From: Deltaproteobacteria bacterium
GTDB lineage: Bacteria > Desulfobacterota > DSM-4660 > Desulfatiglandales > HGW-15
Reading direction: 5' to 3'
DNA: 28,716 nucleotides
Assembly (NCBI GenBank): GCA_020060215.1
Contig: JAGVAP010000073.1
Span: 1-28,716 of the forward strand
Below are positions 1-7,622 of this stretch, in pieces. Made by a program: the position numbers and the translations under genes. The notes under the pieces were generated by a model. The model did no database searches. It saw only the letters and a program-made list of their open reading frames with translations, and was not told where the DNA came from. How positions within the stretch are numbered: position 1 is the first letter of the stretch; each line of letters begins with the position of its first letter.

Positions 1-902
1 CCCGTCACGATCGCCACACGGCCGTCAAAGCGGACCGTGCCGCGCCTGGCCCTCTCCGCGAGCGCTTCCCGGTCCAGCCACTCCACGATGCCTCGATCGA
101 TGATCGCGTCGCCGGTTCCCGCATGGACGGTCCTGAAGAGACCCCGTCCCTCTCCGATCTTCCAGATCAGGGTCTTGATCGGCGCCCCGGGATAGAGCGC
201 TCTCGAAAAACGGACCCGGAAACGGCTCATCCGCTCCGGCTCACCCGGGAAGAGATGTTTCACGACCGCCCTGCATGCATATCCATGCGTGCAGAGCCCG
301 TGCATGATCGGGCCTTCGAAGCCGCTTGCCTTTGCAAACTCGGGATCCACATGGAGCTGGAAGATGTCCCCGGAGAGCCGGTAGAGCAGGGGCTGGTTCG
401 GGGACGGGACCGCGGGCTCTTCAAAGTCCGGCGGTCGGTCGGGGAACTCCACGACCTCTCTGGGGGAGTCCTCTCCCCCAAATCCGCCGTCGAGCCTGCA
501 GAACAGGGTGAAGATGTTGGTGAAGAGCTTGAGCCCGCTGGAATGGTACGTATCCGCCTCGGCCACCAGAACGGCTCCTCTGTCCTTGCCCTTGTCATAG
601 ATGCGGGTGACCGCCCCCTCGGTGGTGAGGGTCCCCTCCGTCGGGATAGGGTGATGGAACAGGATGTCCTGTTCGCCGTGCAGGATGCCGGCGAGGTTGA
701 CTTCCGCCGCGAGGGCGGCGGAGGCCATGAAATCGAACACGCTCCCGATCGAGAAGCTCGGCACCACCTTCAGGCGGGCCTCGTAACAGTAGTCCAGCTC
801 ATCGAACCCCGCCCCCACGCCCAGGGCGTAGAGCACCACATCCTTCCAGGTATACTGCCTGGTAATGGGACCGATCTTCCTTCCGACTGCATCGAGGTTC
901 AT
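1..902 (-). CDS. MaoC-like (R)-hydratase / short-chain dehydrogenase fusion, C-terminus cut by window edge
   Basis: The frame stays open to base 1. About 300 residues are visible. Residues 1-285 form a double-hotdog MaoC / enoyl-CoA hydratase 2 region. Its catalytic signature reads SGDIFQLHVDP, with the family Asp (D179) and His (H184) present, although the usual Asn-Pro between them is Phe-Gln. A MaoC-type GFEGPIMHGLCTHG segment follows. From residue 292 the sequence FDGRVAIVTG is the opening beta strand and glycine motif of an SDR Rossmann fold, so the protein continues as a dehydrogenase beyond the window. The likely role is hydration of a 2-enoyl-CoA followed by oxidation of the (R)-3-hydroxyacyl-CoA, as in peroxisomal MFE-2 but with the domains in the opposite order. 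The start is ATG 902, with AGGAGG nine bases upstream; ATG 908 in the same frame lies only three bases from that site. The substrate is unknown. Confidence 0.8.
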   Translation of the reverse strand, partial: MNLDAVGRKIGPITRQYTWKDVVLYALGVGAGFDELDYCYEARLKVVPSFSIGSVFDFMASAALAAEVNLAGILHGEQDILFHHPIPTEGTLTTEGAVTRIYDKGKDRGAVLVAEADTYHSSGLKLFTNIFTLFCRLDGGFGGEDSPREVVEFPDRPPDFEEPAVPSPNQPLLYRLSGDIFQLHVDPEFAKASGFEGPIMHGLCTHGYACRAVVKHLFPGEPERMSRFRVRFSRALYPGAPIKTLIWKIGEGRGLFRTVHAGTGDAIIDRGIVEWLDREALAERARRGTVRFDGRVAIVT

Positions 903-1002
903 GGCCATGGCCCTCCTGGGAGAGGTTTTGTCAGGATTGCAGCCCCTGAGGTCGGAGTCGGCGGGGCCGCTTGCCGCCGAGACGGCAAGATGGATCAAGT
1001 GG

Positions 1003-1105
1003 GAAACTTCATGCGGTCCTCTCTTCTGGAGCAAGCTCCTGCTCGCGATCTTCTTGCGGTTGGAAGGAATCGCGGGCAGGAGCCTGCTCCAGGGGGTGAA
1101 GTTTC
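1003..1105. repeat. Long imperfect inverted repeat (hairpin)
   Basis: Left arm 1027-1049 (begins TGGAGCAAGCTCCTGCTCGC) pairs with right arm 1069-1091, with 21 of 23 positions complementary around a 19-base spacer. An outer 9-base pair of arms, GAAACTTCA (1003-1011) and TGAAGTTTC (1097-1105), extends the symmetry. There is no T-run, so it is not a typical intrinsic terminator. It looks like a REP or MITE-like palindromic element. Confidence 0.75.
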
Positions 1106-1124
1106 ATGCAAGGGATCAGCCCAG

Positions 1125-1182
1125 CCGCTGGCCAAGGCCCGTTTGATCGAGCAGGAGAATTTGACTTGACGAAGTTCCATAT
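1125..1182 (+). repeat. Dispersed intergenic repeat unit (X+Z modules)
   Basis: Bases 1125-1158 resemble the 44-base units at 7403 and 7552, sharing a GTTTGATCGA-GCAGGA-like core. Bases 1164-1182 (ACTTGACGAAGTTCCATAT) match 7530-7548 at 18 of 19 positions. Here the two modules abut. At 7.4-7.6 kb they are separated by a third module. Confidence 0.65.
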
Positions 1183-1196
1183 GCGCGGGGCCTCTC

Positions 1197-1270
1197 GGCC
1201 GGCGGCCGGTCTAACCAAATGGAGACACTTCGGAGCCGGTCCTCGGCCGATTCGACGGATCCAGGATCCA
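1197..1270 (+). repeat. Dispersed repeat, inverted copy at 25973-26045
   Basis: About 74 bases that match the reverse complement of 25973-26045, with roughly eight substitutions and one indel by eye. Shared blocks include GGCCGGCGGCCGGTCT, AGCCGGTCCTCG and TTCGACGGATCCAGGATCCA. Here it is non-coding; the other copy overlaps the end of cheB. Confidence 0.75.
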
Positions 1271-1354
1271 GGGTGTGGAAGGGGTCTTGAATACGATTGG
1301 AAAAATATCGGCTTTACCCACGGATGTCAAAGGAAATGGGGAGGGAAAGAACCG

Positions 1355-1383
1355 TTGACAAGCCGCCAGCGGGACTATAGATT
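1355..1383 (+). promoter_or_regulatory. Sigma-70-type promoter for gmhA
   Basis: TTGACA at 1355-1360 is followed by a 17-base spacer and TAGATT at 1378-1383. An overlapping TATAGA sits at 1376-1381. The predicted transcript starts near 1390, just before the GGAGG at 1401 and the TTG start at 1412. This supports the short form of the downstream gene. Confidence 0.55.
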
Positions 1384-1411
1384 TTACCTCTGTCCGGCCG
1401 GGAGGGAACCG

Positions 1412-1999
1412 TTGGAAAAGATCATCGAATCGGCATTGCGGGAATGTATCAGGAGCAAAGAGGATTTCGTCAGGGAGCACGGCTCGAAACTGATCCGGTT
1501 CGCCGAGAGGATTGCGCTGGCGTTTACGAAGGATCGCAAGCTCATGCTCTGCGGCAACGGAGGCAGCGCGGCGGACGCCCAGCACCTCGCAGCGGAATTC
1601 GTGAATCGGTTTCTGCTCGAGCGGCCGCCGCTCCCTGCCATCGCTCTGACCACGGACACCTCCGTGATCACCAGCATCTCGAACGACTATTCCTTCGAAG
1701 AGATCTTCACGAAGCAGATCAAGGCCGTCGGTAGAGAGGGCGACGTCCTCCTCGCCATGACCACGAGCGGGAATTCGCCCAATGTGCTCTCCGCGCTGAC
1801 CACCGCCAAGAAGATGGGCATCTACAGCGCCGTCCTCACGGGGGGGGAGGGAGGAAAGACCGCGAAGGTGGTCGACCTCTGCCTGGCGGTCAAAGCGGCA
1901 TCCACGCCCCGGATCCAGGAGGTCCACATCTTCGCCGGCCACCTGATCTGCCAGCTGGTGGATCACTTCCTCTTTCAGAAGGGGATCAAGGCCGAGTGA
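1412..1999 (+). CDS. gmhA: Phosphoheptose isomerase (SIS domain)
   Basis: A 195-residue cytoplasmic enzyme expected to convert D-sedoheptulose 7-phosphate to D-glycero-D-manno-heptose 7-phosphate, the first step of ADP-heptose synthesis for LPS. The sugar-phosphate isomerase fold is clear: CGNGGSAADAQHLAAEF at about residues 47-63 holds the phosphate loop, with H58 and the catalytic Glu E62. TSVITSISNDYSFEEIF and TTSGNSPNV follow, and EVHIFAGH near the end supplies the catalytic His (H172). The length fits GmhA (about 190-197 residues). The start is TTG 1412, six bases after GGAGG. The frame is open far upstream, but that stretch is repeat DNA, and the nearby ATG at 1444 is out of frame. DiaA is a paralogous alternative, but length and motifs favour GmhA. 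The stop codon lies within a direct repeat. Confidence 0.9.
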   Translation: MEKIIESALRECIRSKEDFVREHGSKLIRFAERIALAFTKDRKLMLCGNGGSAADAQHLAAEFVNRFLLERPPLPAIALTTDTSVITSISNDYSFEEIFTKQIKAVGREGDVLLAMTTSGNSPNVLSALTTAKKMGIYSAVLTGGEGGKTAKVVDLCLAVKAASTPRIQEVHIFAGHLICQLVDHFLFQKGIKAE

Positions 2000-2108
2000 A
2001 CATCGAACGTCGAATGAAAGAACCGGAATGTTGGAACGATGGAATAGTGGAATATTGGTAAAAACCAAGTGAACATCGAATGAACGACAGAAGAACCGGA
2101 ATGTTGGA
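1996..2108 (+). repeat. Direct repeat of about 40 bases, two copies
   Basis: Copies at 1996-2036 and 2069-2108 share GTGAACATCGAA and GAACCGGAATGTTGGA. The first copy contributes the TGA stop of gmhA. Between them lies a GGAA-rich stretch (TGGAACGATGGAATAGTGGA) that is roughly complementary to the microsatellite at 2122-2154. Confidence 0.8.
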
Positions 2109-2121
2109 TCTGTTTTAAAAC

Positions 2122-2154
2122 CATGATTCCATCATTCCATCATTCCATCACTCC
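2122..2154 (+). repeat. 8-base microsatellite (ATTCCATC)n
   Basis: Three to four tandem ATTCCATC units, the last degenerate (ACTCCA), end 15 bases before the start of the next gene. They occupy the place where a ribosome binding site would be expected. Confidence 0.85.
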
Positions 2155-2169
2155 ACGGATTTGGCTGGA

Positions 2170-3117
2170 ATGGCCGGACACGAACCCATCGATCTGCGCG
2201 GGATCAACACCTACTCCCTCCTGGAGCGGGAGAGCAAGGTGAAGATCGCCGACTTCGCCCGCGCCTGGAAGCCGGGCGGCAGCATGCGCGCATGGCTGGA
2301 GTCGCTCCCCAAGATGCTTGCGGCGGACGGACTCCTCAAGGTTGCGGATGAGATGGGCCGAGCGGCCCGCGCCGGAAAGATGATTATCTTGGGCATGGGC
2401 GCGCACGTGATCAAGGTCGGTCTCAACCCGGTGGTCCTCGATCTCATGGAACGTGGGATCCTCAAGGGCCTGGCCATGAACGGCGCATGTATCGTGCACG
2501 ACATGGAACTGGCCCTGGCCGGACATACCTCCGAGGATGTGCCCGCGCAGCTGGGTAAGGGGAGGTTCGGGATGGCCGAGGAGACCGGAAGGCTCCTGAA
2601 CGAGGCCATACGGTCCGGTGCGGAAAGAGGAGAGGGTCTGGGAAAGGCGGTCGGGTCCATGATCCTCAAAGGGGACTTCCCCCACAAGGATTTCAGCCTC
2701 CTCGCCCGGGCCTGTGCGCTGGACCTCCCTGCGACGGTCCACGTGGCCGTGGGTACGGATATCATCCACTGCCATCCGGCTGCGGATGGGTCGGCCATAG
2801 GGAAGAGCTCCCATCTGGATTTTCGGATCTTCGCCGGGCTGGTCGCACGGTTGGAGGAAGGGGTCTTCATCAACCTGGGTTCCGCCGTCATCCTCCCCGA
2901 GGTCTTTCTCAAGGCCCTTTCGACCGTCCGGAATCTGGGCAACGAGGTCAAGAACCTGACCACCGTGAACATGGACTTTGTCCGCCAGTACAGGCCCATG
3001 ACCAATGTGGTGGAAAGGCCTACGCTGGAAGGCGGAAAGGGGTACACCCTCATCGGCCACCATGAGATCATGTTCCCTCTCCTTGCGGCGGCCGTGATTG
3101 AAGCAATGGAGAATTAG
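2170..3117 (+). CDS. Conserved protein of unknown function
   Basis: A 315-residue soluble protein without signal peptide or membrane segments. I do not recognise a characterised function. A glycine-rich ILGMGAHVIKVGLNPVV segment (about residues 76-92) suggests a nucleotide or sugar-phosphate binding Rossmann-like region. NGACIVHDMELALAGHTSEDV follows (about 105-125). A central VAVGTDIIHCHPAADGSAIG motif (about 195-214) has conserved-looking Asp, His and Ser residues. Then come a hydrophobic GGVFINLGSAVILPEVFLKA-like stretch and VNMDFVRQYRPMTNVVERP. Resemblance to the deoxyhypusine synthase fold is a guess. The ATG at 2170 has only a weak upstream site, and TTG 2161 is in frame. It lies between gmhA and fmdB, 16 bases before the latter, so it is probably co-transcribed with the housekeeping run. 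A link to heptose metabolism is inference only. Confidence 0.8.
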   Translation: MAGHEPIDLRGINTYSLLERESKVKIADFARAWKPGGSMRAWLESLPKMLAADGLLKVADEMGRAARAGKMIILGMGAHVIKVGLNPVVLDLMERGILKGLAMNGACIVHDMELALAGHTSEDVPAQLGKGRFGMAEETGRLLNEAIRSGAERGEGLGKAVGSMILKGDFPHKDFSLLARACALDLPATVHVAVGTDIIHCHPAADGSAIGKSSHLDFRIFAGLVARLEEGVFINLGSAVILPEVFLKALSTVRNLGNEVKNLTTVNMDFVRQYRPMTNVVERPTLEGGKGYTLIGHHEIMFPLLAAAVIEAMEN

Positions 3118-3133
3118 AAGAAAGGATCGGGAA

Positions 3134-3352
3134 ATGCCCATATACGAATACCACTGCAAGAAGTGTCAAAAGGATTTCGAATGCCTCGTCGTCGGGAGCA
3201 ACCCCACCGTATGCTGCCCGGAGTGCAAAGGGAAGAAGGTAGAGCGGGTCCTCTCTTCCTGCAGCTTCAAGAGCAGCGGGAAGTACTCCTCCTCTGCATC
3301 CTCCTCGGGCTGCTCGAGCTGCAGCGGCGGCAGCTGCAGTACATGTCACTGA
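3134..3352 (+). CDS. FmdB-family zinc ribbon protein
   Basis: A 72-residue protein starting MPIYEYHCKKC, the hallmark of the FmdB / CxxC_CxxC regulatory-domain family. A single zinc ribbon is formed by C8-x2-C11 and C28-x2-C31. The C-terminal 25 residues are a flexible Ser/Gly/Cys-rich tail ending GCSSCSGGSCSTCH, with four more Cys and a final His that could bind metal. FmdB was named as a possible regulator in the formamide/acetamide system, but most members have no proven role. The start is ATG 3134, preceded by AAGGA. It sits 16 bases after the preceding gene and 67 before ispF. Confidence 0.9.
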   Translation: MPIYEYHCKKCQKDFECLVVGSNPTVCCPECKGKKVERVLSSCSFKSSGKYSSSASSSGCSSCSGGSCSTCH

Positions 3353-3419
3353 TTGGTTCAGCGGGTGGTCGGTAGTCGGTCGAGGGTCGGTTGTTCAGGC
3401 TGCGAGCTCTTGGAGACCT

Positions 3420-3899
3420 ATGTTCCGGGTCGGCTTTGGATATGATGCCCACCGCCTCGTCGAGGGGCGTCCCCTTGTCCTCGGGGGGTGCAGGATTCCC
3501 CACGCCACGGGACTCCTCGGACACTCGGACGCGGACGTGCTGGTCCATGCCGTGATGGACGCATTGCTCGGCGCGCTTGCGCTGGGGGACATCGGGCAGC
3601 ACTTCCCCGATTCGGACCCTGCGTACAAGGACGTTTCGAGCCTCGCCCTCCTGGAGAAGGTGATCGGGCTGGTGGGCAAGGAAGGGCTCACGGTGAACAA
3701 CGTCGATACGACCGTGGTGGCCGAAAAGCCCCGGCTCGCCCCTCATCTGCCGGAGATGAGAGAAACCCTTGCCCGGGTCATGAGGGTGCCTGCAAACCGG
3801 ATCAGTGTCAAGGCGACCACCTGTGAAAAGATGGGCTTCTGCGGTCGGGAAGAAGGGATCGAAGCCTATGCCGTCGTGAGCCTCACGGCCGCGGAGTAG
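3420..3899 (+). CDS. ispF: 2-C-methyl-D-erythritol 2,4-cyclodiphosphate synthase
   Basis: A 159-residue enzyme of the MEP isoprenoid pathway that cyclises CDP-ME 2-phosphate to MEcPP with release of CMP. The metal site is visible: D9 and H11 in GFGYDAHRL, and H43 in GHSDADVLVH. The C-terminal KATTCEKMGFCGREEGIEA is the conserved nucleotide- and trimer-contact segment. Length and start match the family. ATG 3420 follows TGGAG by five bases. The gene ends 15 bases before cysS. ispF-cysS adjacency is common in bacteria, where ispD often precedes; no ispD is seen here. Confidence 0.96.
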   Translation: MFRVGFGYDAHRLVEGRPLVLGGCRIPHATGLLGHSDADVLVHAVMDALLGALALGDIGQHFPDSDPAYKDVSSLALLEKVIGLVGKEGLTVNNVDTTVVAEKPRLAPHLPEMRETLARVMRVPANRISVKATTCEKMGFCGREEGIEAYAVVSLTAAE

Positions 3900-3914
3900 C
3901 AGTTGAGAAAGGAT

Positions 3915-5369
3915 ATGGCGATCAAACTCTACAACACCGCCACCCGCACCAAGGAGGAGTTCCACCCCCTGGAGCCGGGGAAGGTGCGGATGTACGTCTG
4001 CGGGGTCACGGTCTACGATCTGTGCCACATCGGGCACGCCCGGTCCTCCATTGTGTTCGATGTCCTGGTGCGATACCTCCGGTCGCGCGGGTTTGAGGTG
4101 ACCTACGTTCGGAATTTCACCGATATCGACGACAAGATCATTGACCGCGCCCGCTCCCTCGGCAAGGATACCGCGCTCCTCGCCCAGGAACAGATCGACG
4201 CCTTCTACGCGGACATGGAGAGGTTGGGGGTCATGAAGGCGGACCACGAGCCGCGCGCAACCGAGTTCATCCAGGCCATGATCGATATGATCCGCGTCCT
4301 GATGGAGAAGGGCTTTGCGTACCAGGAAGGGAATGATGTCTTCTATTCGGTGGAGAGCTTCGGTGGGTACGGAGCGCTCTCGGGCCGGAAGCTGGAAGAC
4401 ATGAAGGCGGGCAGCAGGGTTGCCGTGGACGAGAAGAAGCGCCATCCCATGGACTTCGTCCTCTGGAAAGGCGCCAAACCGGGCGAACCCCGGTGGCCGA
4501 GCCCATGGGGGCCTGGACGCCCGGGTTGGCACATCGAGTGCTCGGTCATGAGCAGCCATTATCTCGGCCCCACATTCGACATCCACGGAGGTGGCCGGGA
4601 CCTCCTCTTTCCCCATCATGAGAACGAGAGGGCCCAGTCCCTTGCGGCCGGAGACGGCGAGTTTGCGCGGTACTGGATCCACAACGGTTTCGTCACCGTG
4701 GAGTCCGAGAAGATGTCCAAGTCCCTCGGCAACTTTCTGACCATCCGGGATGCCCTGGAGGACTACCATCCTGAGGTGCTGAGGATCTTCCTCCTCTCCA
4801 AGCACTACAGGAGCCCCCTCGACTTCTCCCGGGAGACGGTCCTGGAGTTCCAGTCCGCACTCGTCCGCATCTACAGGACTCTCCAGAGGGTGGACGAGAT
4901 GGTCGGCAACGGGACGGATCTTGGGCCCGCAAGGTCGGATCTTTCGGGAGACGTCCGGAGCCCCTTCCTGCAGGAGTTCGTCAAGGTCATGGACGATGAC
5001 CTGAATACGGCGGGGGGCATCGGGCTCCTGTTCGAGAAGGTCAAAGAGATGAACCGGTGGATGGACTCTCAGGTCTCCACCCCGGATCCGGAGACCCTCA
5101 CCGCGCTCGATTCCGATCGAAGGGATCTGCTGGCCGCCGGGCGGGTGCTCGGCCTCCTGAGGGAGCGGCCGGAGGATTTTCTCCGCAAGCTGACCGCCTC
5201 GGAGCTGCCGATCCCCCAGGAGGAGATCGAAAGGTTCATCGAAGAGAGGGCCAGGGCGAGGAAGGAGAAGAGGTGGGCCGACGCGGACCGGATCCGCACC
5301 AGACTCAACGAGCTCGGGATCGTGCTGGAAGACGGCCCCAAGGGGACGACGTGGAGGGTGGAAGTATGA
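3915..5369 (+). CDS. cysS: Cysteinyl-tRNA synthetase
   Basis: A 484-residue class I aminoacyl-tRNA synthetase charging tRNA-Cys. It starts MAIKLYNTATR, as usual for the family. Zinc ligands are the Cys in MYVCGVTVYD, the Cys in GWHIECSVMS and residues in the FPHHENERAQS segment. The ATP signatures are CHIGHARS (HIGH) at about residue 40 and KMSKSLGN (KMSKS) at about 268. The C-terminal DALR-type helical anticodon region ends with RKEKRWADADRIRTRLNELG. ATG 3915 was chosen; TTG 3903 in the same frame has GGAG six bases upstream and is possible. The gene is followed by uvrB after 12 bases, probably in the same transcript. Confidence 0.97.
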   Translation: MAIKLYNTATRTKEEFHPLEPGKVRMYVCGVTVYDLCHIGHARSSIVFDVLVRYLRSRGFEVTYVRNFTDIDDKIIDRARSLGKDTALLAQEQIDAFYADMERLGVMKADHEPRATEFIQAMIDMIRVLMEKGFAYQEGNDVFYSVESFGGYGALSGRKLEDMKAGSRVAVDEKKRHPMDFVLWKGAKPGEPRWPSPWGPGRPGWHIECSVMSSHYLGPTFDIHGGGRDLLFPHHENERAQSLAAGDGEFARYWIHNGFVTVESEKMSKSLGNFLTIRDALEDYHPEVLRIFLLSKHYRSPLDFSRETVLEFQSALVRIYRTLQRVDEMVGNGTDLGPARSDLSGDVRSPFLQEFVKVMDDDLNTAGGIGLLFEKVKEMNRWMDSQVSTPDPETLTALDSDRRDLLAAGRVLGLLRERPEDFLRKLTASELPIPQEEIERFIEERARARKEKRWADADRIRTRLNELGIVLEDGPKGTTWRVEV

Positions 5370-5381
5370 GCGGTGCGAATC

Positions 5382-7376
5382 ATGGCCGTCTTTGAACTCG
5401 TCACCGATCTCAAGCCCTGCGGGGACCAGCCGACTGCGGTCAAAGAGCTATCCGAAGGGGTCGAACAGGGGTTGAACCACCAGGTGCTGCTGGGGGTAAC
5501 CGGTTCCGGCAAGACCTTTACGATGGCCCATGTGATCGCAAAGGTCCAGAAGCCCACGCTGATCATCGCCCCGAACAAGACCCTGGCTGCGCAGCTCTAT
5601 GGAGAGCTGAAGCGCTTCTTCCCCCGGAACGCGGTCGAGTACTTCGTCAGCTACTACGATTATTACCAGCCCGAGGCCTACATCCCCCAGTCGGATACCT
5701 ATATACAGAAGGACGCGCACATCAACGAGGAGATCGACAAGATGCGCCACTCCGCCACCCGGTCCCTCCTGGACAGGGAGGACGTGATCATCGTGGCGAG
5801 CGTCTCCTGTATCTACGGCCTCGGATCGCCCGAGGCGTATCACAACATGCTCCTCTATCTCGAAAGGGACAAGCTCATCTCCAGAGAAGAGGTGCTTCGC
5901 AAGCTGGTGGAGATCCAGTATGAGCGCGGCGACTACGATTTCTACAGGGGCCGTTTCCGGGTAAGGGGAGACGTGCTGGACATCTACCCCGTCCATGAGG
6001 AGGAGAGGGCCGTCCGGGTCCATTTCTTCGGGGATCAGGTCGAGGCCATTCAGGAGATCGACCCGCTCACCGGGAAATCGATGCGGGATCTCCACCGCAT
6101 CACCATCTATCCTGCGACACACTACGTCACGACGACCGAGACGCGGGACAGGGCCATCCGCCAGATCAAGGAAGAGCTCAAGGGGAGGATCGAGACCTTC
6201 AGGGCGGAGGACAAGCTGATCGAGGCGCAGAGGATCGAGGAACGGACCCTGTTCGACCTCGAGATGATGCTGGAGATGGGGTACTGTCACGGGATCGAGA
6301 ACTACTCCAGGCACCTCACGGGCAGGGCCCCTGGAGAGCCTCCCCCCACCCTCCTCGACTACTTCCCAAAGGACTACCTCGTCATGATCGACGAAAGTCA
6401 CATCACGGTTCCCCAGCTGAACGGCATGTACAACGGCGACCGCTCCAGGAAGGAGACCCTGGTGAGGTACGGTTTCCGCCTGCCATCGGCCCTGGACAAC
6501 CGCCCCCTGAAGTTCGAGGAGTTCGAAAGCAGGGTAAGGCAGGTCATCTATGTATCGGCCACGCCAGGCCCTTATGAGCTGGAAAAGGCCGAGAGGATCT
6601 CGGAACAGATCATCAGGCCGACCGGTCTCATGGATCCGGAGATCCTGGTAAGGCCGGCCACCAATCAGGTGGACGACCTGCTGGTCTGGATACGCGAAAG
6701 GGTGGCGCGGAACGAACGCGTGCTGGTCACCACCCTCACCAAGCGCACGGCCGAGGACCTGACCGAGTATCTGTCCGACTTCGGGATCAAGGTGGCCTAT
6801 CTCCACTCCGACATCAAGACCATCGAGCGGGTCTCCATCATCCGGGACCTGCGGATGGGCACCTATGACGTGCTCGTGGGGATCAATCTCCTGCGGGAGG
6901 GGCTCGACCTTCCGGAGGTCTCCCTGGTGGCGGTCCTGGATGCCGACAAGGAGGGGTTCCTCAGGTCCGAGCGGTCCCTGATCCAGACCTGCGGCCGGGC
7001 CGCCCGGAACGTGAACGGCCTCGTGATCCTCTACGGGGATCAGATCACGGGTTCCATGTCCAGGGCCATCCAGGAAAGCCGGAGACGGAGGGAAACGCAG
7101 CTCGAGTACAACCGCGTCCACCGGATCACCCCTGCCACCATCCAGAGGGCGATCGACAGCGTCCTCGGTTCGGTATACGAGGCCGATTACGTCGAGCTCC
7201 CGGCTGTTGCCGAAAGGGAGCAGCCATACCTGAGCGCCGAGGAGCTCCCCGGCAGGATCAAGGAACTTCAAAAGAAGATGAGAGAGGCGGCCCGCAGGCT
7301 GGAGTTCGAAGAGGCGGCCCGCCTGCGGGATGAGATCGTCCGGATGGAAAAAAGGGAGCTGGAGCTCCGGGGGTGA
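5382..7376 (+). CDS. uvrB: Excinuclease ABC subunit B
   Basis: A 664-residue helicase-like damage-verification subunit of nucleotide excision repair. It acts with UvrA in lesion loading and with UvrC in incision. Walker A is [10 protein letters not shown] near residue 38. The damage-probing beta hairpin [12 protein letters not shown] is intact. The DEAD-like box is DESHITVPQ. Motifs V and VI read [20 protein letters not shown] and QTCGRAARN. The C-terminal UVR helix hairpin that binds UvrC is [23 protein letters not shown] 5382 aligns best with other UvrB N-termini; GTG 5373 in frame lies eight bases after GGAAG and may be used instead. It is the last gene of the run from gmhA. uvrA and uvrC are not in the window. 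Confidence 0.97.
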   Translation: MAVFELVTDLKPCGDQPTAVKELSEGVEQGLNHQVLLGVTGSGKTFTMAHVIAKVQKPTLIIAPNKTLAAQLYGELKRFFPRNAVEYFVSYYDYYQPEAYIPQSDTYIQKDAHINEEIDKMRHSATRSLLDREDVIIVASVSCIYGLGSPEAYHNMLLYLERDKLISREEVLRKLVEIQYERGDYDFYRGRFRVRGDVLDIYPVHEEERAVRVHFFGDQVEAIQEIDPLTGKSMRDLHRITIYPATHYVTTTETRDRAIRQIKEELKGRIETFRAEDKLIEAQRIEERTLFDLEMMLEMGYCHGIENYSRHLTGRAPGEPPPTLLDYFPKDYLVMIDESHITVPQLNGMYNGDRSRKETLVRYGFRLPSALDNRPLKFEEFESRVRQVIYVSATPGPYELEKAERISEQIIRPTGLMDPEILVRPATNQVDDLLVWIRERVARNERVLVTTLTKRTAEDLTEYLSDFGIKVAYLHSDIKTIERVSIIRDLRMGTYDVLVGINLLREGLDLPEVSLVAVLDADKEGFLRSERSLIQTCGRAARNVNGLVILYGDQITGSMSRAIQESRRRRETQLEYNRVHRITPATIQRAIDSVLGSVYEADYVELPAVAEREQPYLSAEELPGRIKELQKKMREAARRLEFEEAARLRDEIVRMEKRELELRG

Positions 7377-7402
7377 CTCCAGGAGAAGAGGATGTAGGAC
7401 AG

Positions 7403-7446
7403 ATGTCGGAGGCCGCTGACCGAGGCCAGTTTGATCGAACAGGAAA
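7403..7446 (+). repeat. Dispersed repeat module X, copy 1
   Basis: A 44-base unit beginning ATGTCGGAGGCCGCTGACCG. It is repeated at 7552-7595 with three mismatches and is related to 1125-1158. It lies in the convergent gap after uvrB. Confidence 0.85.
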
Positions 7447-7453
7447 CCATACA

Positions 7454-7526
7454 AGGTGTCAGGTTTCGGGTATCAGCCCGGTCGTCCATCCATTTCCTGA
7501 CACCTGAACACTGAAACCTGAAACCT
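7454..7526 (+). repeat. Dispersed repeat module Y, inverted copy at 16433-16520
   Basis: Starts AGGTGTCAGGTTTCGGGT and ends GAACACTGAAACCTGAAACC plus T. The element is internally built from repeats of CAGGTTTC and its complement GAAACCTG, so it can fold on itself. Its reverse complement matches 16433-16520 closely. Confidence 0.85.
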
Positions 7527-7551
7527 CTAACTTGACGAAGTTTCATATAAG

Positions 7552-7595
7552 ATGTCGGAGGCCGCTGACCGAGGGCAGTTTGATCGGAAAGGAAA
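7552..7595 (+). repeat. Dispersed repeat module X, copy 2
   Basis: Near-identical to 7403-7446 (41 of 44). It is preceded by ACTTGACGAAGTTTCATAT (7530-7548), also found at 1164-1182. It ends close to the stop of the kinase gene on the opposite strand. Confidence 0.85.
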
Positions 7596-7622
7596 ATATT
7601 CCGTTCTTGATGTGCGCTAATC

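Larger units (their letters stand above)
903..1354. other. Non-coding repeat-rich spacer between divergent genes
   Basis: About 450 bases without a supported gene. It holds a long imperfect hairpin (1003-1105), a dispersed repeat unit (1125-1182) and a second dispersed repeat (1197-1270). Open frames crossing it show no recognisable protein and change across the repeats. Confidence 0.7.

Noticed and set aside
1003..1105. Intrinsic terminator
   Set aside because: There is no run of T after either strand's stem, and the arms are too long with a large spacer.
1106..1411. In-frame upstream extension of gmhA (about 100 extra residues)
   Set aside because: The stretch is repeat DNA with no GmhA similarity. 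The promoter at 1355-1383 and GGAGG at 1401 favour TTG 1412.
2122..2154. Possible CRISPR-like array
   Set aside because: Units are 8 bases in direct tandem without spacers. It is a microsatellite.
5448..7454. Very long open frame antisense to uvrB (and similar ones antisense to cysS, the hybrid kinase at 7623 and TrkH)
   Set aside because: These come from the high GC content and codon pattern of the real genes. Their translations are low-complexity and have no domain.
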